This document shows, piece by piece, positions 1 to 6,530 of a DNA stretch of 64,000 nt. The stretch spans positions 62,001 to 126,000 of the forward strand of contig NZ_JAATIZ010000002.1 in NCBI RefSeq assembly GCF_011927625.1. The letters are read 5' to 3'. Every line of letters begins with the position of its first letter. Within the stretch, counting starts at the first letter, position 1. A program made the translations under genes and the position numbers. The stretch is from Paenalcaligenes hominis. GTDB taxonomy: Bacteria > Pseudomonadota > Gammaproteobacteria > Burkholderiales > Burkholderiaceae_B. The notes under the pieces were generated by a model, which was not told the origin of the DNA, searched no databases, and worked only from the letters and a program-made list of their open reading frames with translations.

Positions 1-157
1 ACAAATTGAAGCCAACAGTTCAGCAAAAATCTTGACTACTGATCGAGCCTTTTTTGGTGACAGTGTGGATACATGGTATGAAGAATGGCGAAAAAAATCG
101 CCCGTTTTAAGCCAGCTTGAGTCCGAAGCAGCTGCCATCAAGGCGCAAACTAACTAA
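1..157 (+). CDS. C-terminal fragment of an unidentified protein
   Basis: An open frame beginning at base 2 runs 51 codons to a TAA at 155-157, so only the C-terminus of a gene entering from the left is present. The fragment contains a stretch with aspartate, tryptophan and tyrosine (around DTWYEEW) followed by a helical, Ala/Glu-rich end. I do not recognise the family. The W-rich segment slightly resembles the C-terminus of TRAP-type periplasmic receptors, but that is a weak guess. A convincing terminator hairpin follows about 34 bases downstream, which supports this being a real gene end. Confidence 0.5.
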   Translation, partial: QIEANSSAKILTTDRAFFGDSVDTWYEEWRKKSPVLSQLESEAAAIKAQTN

Positions 158-190
158 AACCAAACAAAATACCACGGCTGCCAACCAGCG

Positions 191-231
191 CCCGCCACGT
201 TAAATGATTACTGTGGCGGGTTCATTATTTT
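191..231 (+). terminator. Rho-independent terminator after the partial gene
   Basis: Perfect 8-bp stem (CCCGCCAC at 191-198, GTGGCGGG at 213-220), a 14-nt loop and a T-rich tail on the plus strand. It lies between the end of the left-hand gene and the 3' end of the convergent solute-binding-protein gene. Confidence 0.75.
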
Positions 232-240
232 CATTATTGT

Positions 241-963
241 CTACAAGGCTACATTAGCCCCATGCTGGCCGCTACGACGCAACGCTTCGGCCACAAATCC
301 CGTTTTTTTCATTTCCTCGATAAACCCACTGACATAGGCCAAGGCCGCCTCACGCCCCTTAGGCAAAGCCATCGCTTGATAAATAGCGGTGTAATAATCA
401 TCGAGCACGCGATAGGCGCTTTGACCTGTTGCAAAGTCCATCAAGGTTTGACGCACGCCGCCTACAGCGTCCAGACTTTGATCAACAAACCCATGAATGG
501 CAGCATTAGAGGTAGGAAAGCGCACGAGCTCGGCATGTTGAATAGCCCGCGATAAGTACAACTCATAGGCAGCGCCTTGACCCACGGCAATGCGCACCCC
601 TTCACGATCCAAATCGGCTACGCTATACCATGCACTGTTTTCACGTACTAAATAGGTGCCTTCGATTTGCACATATGCCTTAGTGAAGTCAATGTGCTCA
701 CCGCGTTTTGGGTCAATGGCCATAAAGGCAAGGTCCCAGGCCTGCGTATTGGCAGCCTCTGCCACCTTTGCTGCTGCCTCGTAGCTAATAAACCGAGGCA
801 CTATTCCTAAGCGCCGGGCCAGTTCGCGCGCCAAGTCGGGTGCAACCCCTTGCGGGATGCCATCAGCACCGCGCTGCACCAGCACCCCATTGCCATAATT
901 TAATGCAACTCGCAACTCGCCAGAAGGCGCGAGCTGTTGCATAACGATTTGCTGCTCTTGCAT
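241..963 (-). CDS. Solute-binding-domain protein (SBP_bac_3 type) without signal peptide
   Basis: About 240 residues matching the amino-acid-type periplasmic binding fold (SBP family 3): a GELRVALNYGN opening strand, the GVAPDLARELARRLG helix, a middle 'FMAIDPKRGEHIDFTKAYV' region, and an IAVGQGAAYELYL strand. There is no hydrophobic signal peptide, so the protein may be cytoplasmic. Similar signal-less proteins occur in Burkholderiales, so this need not mean truncation. I chose the ATG at 963 because an AAGGAG sits 7 nt upstream; an in-frame ATG at 981 lies in the IS end. No permease or ATPase gene is adjacent. The IS200/IS605-type element ends only a few bases upstream of the ribosome-binding site, so transcription now probably enters from that element. 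Ligand unknown. Confidence 0.7.
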   Translation of the reverse strand: MQEQQIVMQQLAPSGELRVALNYGNGVLVQRGADGIPQGVAPDLARELARRLGIVPRFISYEAAAKVAEAANTQAWDLAFMAIDPKRGEHIDFTKAYVQIEGTYLVRENSAWYSVADLDREGVRIAVGQGAAYELYLSRAIQHAELVRFPTSNAAIHGFVDQSLDAVGGVRQTLMDFATGQSAYRVLDDYYTAIYQAMALPKGREAALAYVSGFIEEMKKTGFVAEALRRSGQHGANVAL

Positions 964-977
964 AGTGTGTCTCCTTG

Positions 978-1180
978 ACATCCTCCCCCGCCTAAAGGCC
1001 GGGGATTCCTACGGCGCTCAGATGCGGCATTGAGCCGCCCCTGAATCGCTTCGGTGGGTTCCTGCTGCTGGCGGCATTACCTCACCGCTCACTTCACAGG
1101 CGAATCGGGCGTGTCCCGCCCTTAATACATTGATCGCACCGACCACATCGGCGTTTTCCTTAACGCCACACTCAACACAT
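978..1180 (-). ncRNA. Putative omega RNA (reRNA) at the tnpB 3' end
   Basis: In IS200/IS605 elements the guide RNA of TnpB is made from the 3' part of tnpB through the right-end hairpin, with the guide taken from the flanking DNA just beyond the end. The hairpin (about 985-1004, loop TAAA-like) and tnpB orientation fit this. The 5' limit given is only indicative. The guide would be read from about 975 downwards, that is from the ribosome-binding site and first codons of the solute-binding-protein gene. The existence of the RNA is inferred from family knowledge, not seen directly. Confidence 0.45.
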
Positions 1181-2238
1181 CGGAACTGCGCTTGCGTAGG
1201 GCGATTTGCTTTGCTGCAATGCCCACATTCAGGGCAGGTCTGACTGGTGTAGTGCGGTGGTACAGCGACAAGCCAACCTCCTACCCACGCCATTTTGTAC
1301 TCTAGTTGACGGCGGAACTCGAACCACCCTTGATCCAGTATGGCTTTATTCAGACCGGACTTAGCCCGAACGTTTCGCCCCGGTTGCTCGGTGGTGCCTG
1401 CTGCCGATTTGGACATGTTTCGCACCTGCAAGTCCTCGATACACACCATCGCGTGGTTTTGGCTGATAGCGGTCGTGGCTTTATGTAGGTAGTCGCGGCG
1501 GGCGTTGCCGATGCGGGAGTGAATACGCTGGACGCGGGTTTTTGCCTTTTTCCAGTTGTGGCTGAATTTGATTTTGCGGCTTAATGCTTGCTGCGCTTTA
1601 CGCAGGGCGGTTTCGTGCTGCTTGAAACTGTTGAGCGGTGCATAGTACGTGCCGTCCGAGAGCGTGGCAAAACGTGCCACACCCATATCGATGCCAACCG
1701 CTGACGTACCTTGTGGAACCGGTGGCTCGACGTCCCGTTCGGTCTGAATGCTGATGAACCATTGGCCTGCCTTATGACTCACGGTGACGTTTTTCACCGT
1801 GCCCAGTACCTCGCGACTGTTGCGGTAGCGCACCCAGCCCAGTTTCGGCAGAAAGATACGGCTGTTTTCCTGATCGAGTTGGCAGCCTTGCGGGTAACGG
1901 AAACGGTCTGACTGGCCTTTTTTCTTGAAGCGGGGAAAAGCGGCGCGTTTGGCAAAGAAGTTTTTATAGGCACGTTCTAGGTCTTTAAGCGCTTGCTGCA
2001 AACATTGACTTGGCGATTGTTTCAGCCACGCTGTTTCCTTATCCTTCTTCCAAGCGGGCAGGAAATTAGCCAGAACGGTATAGCTGAATTTCGTCGTGCT
2101 GTCGGCGGCATAACGGTCTTTTTGCCATGCCAACGCCCTATTGAACACGAAACGACACGCACCGGCAAAGCGGCGCATATCGCGTCGCTGAGCGCCGTTA
2201 GGCGTGAGTTCGTATTGATAGGCTTGCAATCGTTTCAT
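1018..2238 (-). CDS. tnpB: TnpB, RNA-guided RuvC-type nuclease of IS200/IS605 (OrfB)
   Basis: A 406-residue protein with the full OrfB_IS605 architecture: an N-terminal helix-turn-helix/REC part, a RuvC-like domain and a C-terminal zinc ribbon. The three RuvC acidic residues are all visible: D184 (GIDMGVA), E268 (CIEDL) and D364 (NADVVGAIN). The ribbon cysteines are C335, C338, C354 and C357 (CPEC ... CVEC). The start is taken at the ATG ending at 2238 (MKRLQAYQYEL), the usual family start; an upstream extension is unlikely because it would run into tnpA. TnpB proteins cut DNA guided by an RNA from the element end, which helps retain the element at its donor site. This copy looks catalytically intact although its partner transposase is broken. 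Confidence 0.92.
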   Translation of the reverse strand: MKRLQAYQYELTPNGAQRRDMRRFAGACRFVFNRALAWQKDRYAADSTTKFSYTVLANFLPAWKKDKETAWLKQSPSQCLQQALKDLERAYKNFFAKRAAFPRFKKKGQSDRFRYPQGCQLDQENSRIFLPKLGWVRYRNSREVLGTVKNVTVSHKAGQWFISIQTERDVEPPVPQGTSAVGIDMGVARFATLSDGTYYAPLNSFKQHETALRKAQQALSRKIKFSHNWKKAKTRVQRIHSRIGNARRDYLHKATTAISQNHAMVCIEDLQVRNMSKSAAGTTEQPGRNVRAKSGLNKAILDQGWFEFRRQLEYKMAWVGGWLVAVPPHYTSQTCPECGHCSKANRPTQAQFRCVECGVKENADVVGAINVLRAGHARFACEVSGEVMPPAAGTHRSDSGAAQCRI

Positions 2239-2259
2239 GCTAAGAATTATACGTAGTCT

Positions 2260-2518
2260 ATGAAGAAAAACAACGCCATTAGACGCGGTAGACCCTGTGT
2301 TTTTAACATGCACGTTCACTTGGTCTTTGTGACAAAGTACCGCCGTGGTGTGTTCACAAAAGACGTGCTAGATGATTCGCAAAAAGAAGCATCCGAGTAT
2401 TCACAACAAACTATGGGGTGGCGCCCTCTGGTCGCCGAGCTACTTTGCCGGAAGCTGTGGCGGTGCGCCTATCGAGATCGTCCGACAATACATTAAGCAA
2501 CAACAGACGCCAAGCTGA
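2260..2518 (+). pseudogene. tnpA: tnpA remnant (Y1 transposase) with internal deletion
   Basis: The first 46 or so codons encode a normal TnpA start (RRGRPCVFNMHVHLVFVTKY, then KDVLDD). The frame then jumps: the reading frame shifted by one gives the normal TnpA C-terminus (LWGGALWSPSYFAGS ... IEIVRQYIKQQQ) ending at a TGA at 2516-2518. The central stretch of roughly 50-60 codons, which carries the catalytic HUH histidines in this family, is missing, while the region of the nucleophilic tyrosine remains. The junction also causes a frameshift, so no functional Y1 transposase can be made. It is divergent from tnpB with only 21 bp between the starts. Confidence 0.88.
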
Positions 2519-2589
2519 TACGAAAACGCTAGCGCGTCCACGCTATTCATCTGCGCCCTGAACGGCGGGGTTTTTCCGCGCGATTTGAT

Positions 2590-2612
2590 AAAAAAAGCAG
2601 CCCTAAGGCTGC
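2590..2612 (-). terminator. Terminator of the pst operon
   Basis: 6-bp stem (GCAGCC at 2597-2602 and GGCTGC at 2607-2612) with a 4-nt loop. On the minus strand it is followed by seven T residues. It lies just after the pstB stop codon. Confidence 0.85.
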
Positions 2613-2632
2613 TAGCTATACGAGAAAGCCCA

Positions 2633-3418
2633 TTATCCGAATCGACCGGTAATGTAGTCTTCTGTTTCTTTGCGGGCGGGTTTCACAAAAATTTGGTCTG
2701 TTTCCCCAAACTCCATGAGCTCACCTAAATACATATATGCCGTATAGTCGGAACAACGCGCAGCCTGCTGCATATTGTGAGTAACAATTAAAACAGTATA
2801 GTCGTTTTTTAACTCAGAGATGAGCTCTTCAATTTTGGCTGTGGAAATTGGATCCAAGGCAGAAGTCGGCTCGTCAAGTAATAGCACCTCGGGTTTAATT
2901 GCCACCCCACGCGCAATACATAAACGCTGCTGTTGCCCACCCGACAACCCATTGCCGCTTTGCCGTAATTTATCTTTAACCTCATCCCAGAGTGCTGCTT
3001 TAGTCAGTGCCCATTCCACGCGTTCGTCCATCTCCCCTTTACTGAGCTTTTCGAATAATCGCACTCCAAAAGCAATATTGTCATAAATGCTCATGGGAAA
3101 AGGAGTCGGCTTTTGAAAGACCATACCGACCTTGGCGCGCAACAAAGAAATATCCACATTGGAGGTCAGTAAGTTTTCTCCGTCCAATAAGATCTCACCT
3201 TCGGCACGCTGACCAGGATAGAGTTCAAACATACGATTAAATGTACGCAACAAGGTCGATTTACCGCAGCCCGAGGGCCCGATAAATGCGGTGACTTTGT
3301 TTTGTTTGATGCTCATGTTTACATTTTTAATCGCATGGTAATTACCATAATAAAAGTTCAAGTCTTTGACTTCGAGCTTAATGCGATCGGTAGGTGTAGT
3401 AATGCTTTGCATAGTCAT
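2633..3418 (-). CDS. pstB: Phosphate ABC transporter ATP-binding protein PstB
   Basis: A 261-residue ATPase that energises high-affinity inorganic phosphate uptake at the inner membrane. Walker A is GPSGCGKST at 47-55, the ABC signature LSGGQQQR at 158-165 and Walker B LLLDEP at 179-184, followed by the [10 protein letters not shown]-loop typical of PstB. The length is normal for the family. An in-frame ATG two codons later (MQSITT) is an equally possible start, as neither has a clear ribosome-binding site. It is the last gene of pstS-pstC-pstA-pstB; phoU, which often follows, is absent here because the IS element comes next. Confidence 0.97.
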   Translation of the reverse strand: MTMQSITTPTDRIKLEVKDLNFYYGNYHAIKNVNMSIKQNKVTAFIGPSGCGKSTLLRTFNRMFELYPGQRAEGEILLDGENLLTSNVDISLLRAKVGMVFQKPTPFPMSIYDNIAFGVRLFEKLSKGEMDERVEWALTKAALWDEVKDKLRQSGNGLSGGQQQRLCIARGVAIKPEVLLLDEPTSALDPISTAKIEELISELKNDYTVLIVTHNMQQAARCSDYTAYMYLGELMEFGETDQIFVKPARKETEDYITGRFG

Positions 3419-3442
3419 TTATCAATTCGTTAAAGCGAGGCG

Positions 3443-4315
3443 TTATTTATTGCGGAATAAAGTGCGCGCTAAAATATTAATACCGAGCACAAACAGGGTA
3501 ATCAATACAGCTCCTGCCCACGCTAAACGGTTCCAATCTTCAAATGGGCTGGCGGCATATTGGAAGATCACAACGGGTAAGTTCGCCAATGGGCCATTCA
3601 TATTCAAAGACATAAACTGGTTGTTTAAAGCAGTGAAAAGCAAAGGTGCGGTTTCACCAGAAATTCGAGCTACCGCCAATAACACACCCGTAATAATGCC
3701 GGCACGCGCAGCACGATAGCTAATAAAGATCACAATACGCCACTGTGGGCAGCCCAATGCCGCTGCGGCTTCTCGGAGGCTATTTGGCACCAGTTGCAAC
3801 ATATTATCTGTAGAGCGCACCACAACAGGAATCACTAAAATAGCCAAGGCCAATGCACCGGCCCAACCCGAGTAATGCCCTACTTGAGCCACATGCACGG
3901 CATAGATAAACAAACCAATAACAATTGACGGTGCTGATAACAAGACATCATTTAAAAAACGCGTTGCAGGAGCCAGCCATCCTCGTTGACCGAACTCTGC
4001 TAGATACGTCCCTGCTAAAACGCCGATTGGTGTCCCTATGAGTGTTCCCACGCCAGCCATCATAAAACTTCCTATGATGGCGTTTAATAAGCCCCCATCC
4101 ACGCCCGGAGGCGGCGTAGGCTGCGTCAACAGACTAAATGATAGCGCCGACGCTCCTTTCACTAGCAAGGTTAAGATAATCCAAAACAACCAAAACAAAC
4201 CAAAAAGTAACGCCGCAGCGGATAGCACCAACATAAAGCGATTGAAGCGTTGTCGGCGTTTATAAAGCGGATTGGTGGGGGTTAAGGTCGAAGAAGTCGG
4301 TATTTGCATAGTCAT
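3443..4315 (-). CDS. pstA: Phosphate ABC transporter permease PstA
   Basis: A 290-residue inner-membrane permease. After a short basic N-terminus there is one hydrophobic segment (about 28-55), then the binding-protein-dependent permease domain with about five further membrane helices. The cytoplasmic EAA-type loop is recognisable at LREAAAALGCPQWRIV, which docks on PstB. The 'TPPPGVDGGLLNAIIGS' segment is typical of PstA. The start is 6 bp after the pstC stop, indicating translational coupling in the pst operon. Confidence 0.96.
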   Translation of the reverse strand: MTMQIPTSSTLTPTNPLYKRRQRFNRFMLVLSAAALLFGLFWLFWIILTLLVKGASALSFSLLTQPTPPPGVDGGLLNAIIGSFMMAGVGTLIGTPIGVLAGTYLAEFGQRGWLAPATRFLNDVLLSAPSIVIGLFIYAVHVAQVGHYSGWAGALALAILVIPVVVRSTDNMLQLVPNSLREAAAALGCPQWRIVIFISYRAARAGIITGVLLAVARISGETAPLLFTALNNQFMSLNMNGPLANLPVVIFQYAASPFEDWNRLAWAGAVLITLFVLGINILARTLFRNK

Positions 4316-4321
4316 AGTGGA

Positions 4322-5260
4322 TTAGGATTTGATACCTTCGTTACGTGCCAAGCGGGCCAATAACACTTTAGAAACGGCCAACACTACCGTCGTGATCAAG
4401 AACAAGATCAAACCTAGCTCGAGCAACGCAGCTTTTTGCATTCCGCCAGCTTCATTGAACTCGTTAGCTAACGCAGAGGCAATGGAATTAGACGGAGCAA
4501 AAATGGAATTAGGCAAATTAAATGCATTACCAATAACGAAGGTCACGGCCATAGTTTCCCCTAACGCGCGGCCTAAGCCCAACATAATGCCACCAATCAC
4601 GCCATTTTTTGTAAAAGGCAAGACGACCCGCCACATGACTTCCCATGTAGTGCTCCCTAAACCATAGGCAGACTCTTTGAGCATGGGCGGCACGAGCTCA
4701 AACACATCACGCATAACAGCCGTGATGAACGGCATAATCATAATGGAAAGAATTAATCCGGCCGTAAAAACGCCAATGCCAAACGGAGGGCCGGCAAATA
4801 TAGAGCCTAAAATCGGCACCCCATCAAAAAGTTGAATCGCATTCGGCTGAATATAACGCTGAAATAACGGCACAAAAACGAATAACCCCCACATGCCATA
4901 GATAATGGAGGGAATGGCAGCTAGCATTTCAATCGCAGTACCTAAGGGCCGTCGTAGCCAAGTCGGAGACAGTTCGGTTAAAAACATAGCAATGCCAAAC
5001 GAGACCGGCACCGCAATGACCAACGCAATAGCGGAGGTTAATAATGTTCCGATAATGGGTACCAATGCCCCGTAGTGGTTATTGACGGGGTCCCAATCAT
5101 TTGTCCATAAAAACGCAAGACCATGAGCTGAAATCGACTCGCGGCTGCCCCAAACCAGAGAAGCCATAATACCTGCCAGCAAAATAAAAACAAAAAAGGC
5201 AAAGCTTCGGGTTAGGTTTTTAAATAGCAGGTCTACCAAACCATTCTGATTAGATTTCAT
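4322..5260 (-). CDS. pstC: Phosphate ABC transporter permease PstC
   Basis: A 312-residue inner-membrane permease that pairs with PstA to form the phosphate channel. It has about six membrane helices beginning with one at 15-37. The extended periplasmic part ([22 protein letters not shown]) and the EAA loop region ([22 protein letters not shown]) are both characteristic of PstC. It is separated from pstS by 120 bp containing a stem-loop, which probably lowers expression of the membrane and ATPase genes relative to the binding protein. Confidence 0.96.
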   Translation of the reverse strand: MKSNQNGLVDLLFKNLTRSFAFFVFILLAGIMASLVWGSRESISAHGLAFLWTNDWDPVNNHYGALVPIIGTLLTSAIALVIAVPVSFGIAMFLTELSPTWLRRPLGTAIEMLAAIPSIIYGMWGLFVFVPLFQRYIQPNAIQLFDGVPILGSIFAGPPFGIGVFTAGLILSIMIMPFITAVMRDVFELVPPMLKESAYGLGSTTWEVMWRVVLPFTKNGVIGGIMLGLGRALGETMAVTFVIGNAFNLPNSIFAPSNSIASALANEFNEAGGMQKAALLELGLILFLITTVVLAVSKVLLARLARNEGIKS

Positions 5261-5310
5261 GACGAGGTTTTAATGAAAGGGTAATGGACAAATGTCATCG
5301 TGTTATGCAG

Positions 5311-5345
5311 CAAGACGGACTACCTAATTAGATAGTACCGTCTTG
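5311..5345 (-). promoter_or_regulatory. Intercistronic stem-loop between pstS and pstC
   Basis: Perfect 8-bp inverted repeat (CAAGACGG at 5311-5318 and CCGTCTTG at 5338-5345) with an inner CTA/TAG pairing. There is no T-run after it on the minus strand, so it resembles an mRNA-stabilising or partial-termination structure rather than a full terminator. Such structures keep binding-protein mRNA in excess over permease mRNA. Confidence 0.6.
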
Positions 5346-5380
5346 AGTGATTCTAATGCTATCTGAATGTCGTCGTTATG

Positions 5381-6424
5381 CTACTTCCAGATCGCACTAC
5401 CATCTTTGGCTTTAATTTCCTGAGCCCATAATTGCTTGATTTGGTCTGTCACCTCGGCGGGCAAAGGCACATAATCCAACTCAGCCGCCATGTCTTTACC
5501 ATTAGTAAATGCCCAATCAAAAAAAGTTAACACAGCCTCCGCATTGGCGGGCTTATCTTGACTTTTGTGCATCAGAATAAATGTGGCTGCCGTCACAGGC
5601 CAAGACTGAGCACCAATTTCATTGGTTAACACTACACCCATACCTGGGGTACCGTGCCAATCCGCATTGGCAGCCGCAGCAGCAAAGGATTCTTGGGATG
5701 GTTGTACAAATTGCCCTTCTTTGTTTTCAAGCTGAGCCCAAGACAGTTGGTTTTGTTTTGCGTAGGCGTATTCCACATACCCAATCGAATCTTTAAGCTG
5801 GCGCACATACGCAGCAACGCCTTCGTTTCCTTTACCGCCTTGACCTGTGGGCCACTTCACTGCTTTACCTTCACCTACCTTTTCTTTCCAGTCCGCGGAA
5901 ACTTTAGAAAGGTAATTAGTCCAACCAAATGTAGTTCCAGAACCATCTGAACGATGTACCACAACGATGGACTTATTCGGTAGGTTGAGATCGGGGTTTA
6001 ACGCTTTAATAGCGGCATCATCCCACTTTGTAATCTTGCCTAAATAAATATCAGCTAATACGGGGCCTGATAAACGTAGCTCACCCGGCTTGATACCATC
6101 AATATTTACAACAGGAACCGTGCCACCGATAACCGCTGGGAACTGCAATAGGTTGTCTTTTTCTAGGGCCTCAGCTTTCATTGGGTCATCCGAAGCGCCA
6201 AAATCTACGGTTTTAGCGATGATTTGCTGTTGACCTCCACCTGAACCGATCGACTGGTAATTCACTTGTTTCCCTGTCTCTTTATGGTAGGCAGCTGCCC
6301 ACTTCGCATAAACCGGATAAGGAAAAGACGCACCCGCCCCCGTCACATTCACCGCGTGAACGGATAGCGTCAGCGCACTCAAAGCCAAACCTACAGACAA
6401 TTTAGAAAAAGCACGTTTCAACAT
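5381..6424 (-). CDS. pstS: Periplasmic phosphate-binding protein PstS
   Basis: A 347-residue secreted protein with a Sec signal peptide (basic MLKRAFSK, a hydrophobic core, cleavage after SVHA near residue 24). The mature protein starts with the PstS hallmark VNVTGAGASFPYPVY. Phosphate-ligand segments are visible: the GSGGGQQQI loop, DFGASDDPM, and the HRSDGSGTTFGWTNYL motif. It binds inorganic phosphate in the periplasm and delivers it to PstCA. It is the first gene of the operon and lies under a PHO box about 70 bp upstream. Confidence 0.98.
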   Translation of the reverse strand: MLKRAFSKLSVGLALSALTLSVHAVNVTGAGASFPYPVYAKWAAAYHKETGKQVNYQSIGSGGGQQQIIAKTVDFGASDDPMKAEALEKDNLLQFPAVIGGTVPVVNIDGIKPGELRLSGPVLADIYLGKITKWDDAAIKALNPDLNLPNKSIVVVHRSDGSGTTFGWTNYLSKVSADWKEKVGEGKAVKWPTGQGGKGNEGVAAYVRQLKDSIGYVEYAYAKQNQLSWAQLENKEGQFVQPSQESFAAAAANADWHGTPGMGVVLTNEIGAQSWPVTAATFILMHKSQDKPANAEAVLTFFDWAFTNGKDMAAELDYVPLPAEVTDQIKQLWAQEIKAKDGSAIWK

Positions 6425-6492
6425 CTAAGCACCTCTTGGTGATTTGAAATAGGCAGATCAATCTGCAACGGTTCCCAGTGTAAGACTTGAAT

Positions 6493-6510
6493 ATGACATG
6501 TCTATGACAG
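6493..6510 (-). promoter_or_regulatory. PHO box (PhoB-binding site) upstream of pstS
   Basis: On the minus strand 6510-6493 reads CTGTCAT, AGAC, ATGTCAT: two direct 7-mers separated by 4 nt. This agrees with the PhoB half-site consensus CTGTCAT in 13 of 14 half-site positions. It ends 69 bp upstream of the pstS ATG, a normal position for a PhoB-activated promoter that replaces the -35 element. It predicts induction of pstSCAB under phosphate limitation. Confidence 0.88.
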
Positions 6511-6530
6511 TCGTTTACTTGCGACAACGC

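Larger units (their letters stand above)
978..2580 (-). mobile_element. IS200/IS605-family element, tnpB intact, tnpA deleted
   Basis: Divergent tnpA and tnpB reading frames are framed by short imperfect hairpins. The tnpB-proximal end has a C-rich/G-rich hairpin around 985-1004, followed on the minus strand by a GGATGTCAA-like end, as is common at such right ends. The tnpA-proximal end has a small hairpin at 2554-2567 followed by a T-run. This is the layout of IS605-type elements with subterminal palindromes and no inverted repeats or target duplication. The exact cleavage sites cannot be fixed from one copy, so the boundaries are approximate by 10-20 bases. Because tnpA has lost its central part, the copy is probably immobile unless a transposase acts in trans. 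Confidence 0.85.

Noticed and set aside
2260-2496. Apparent 78-residue complete ORF
   Set aside because: It is the fused N-terminus and shifted remnant of tnpA; treated as a pseudogene.
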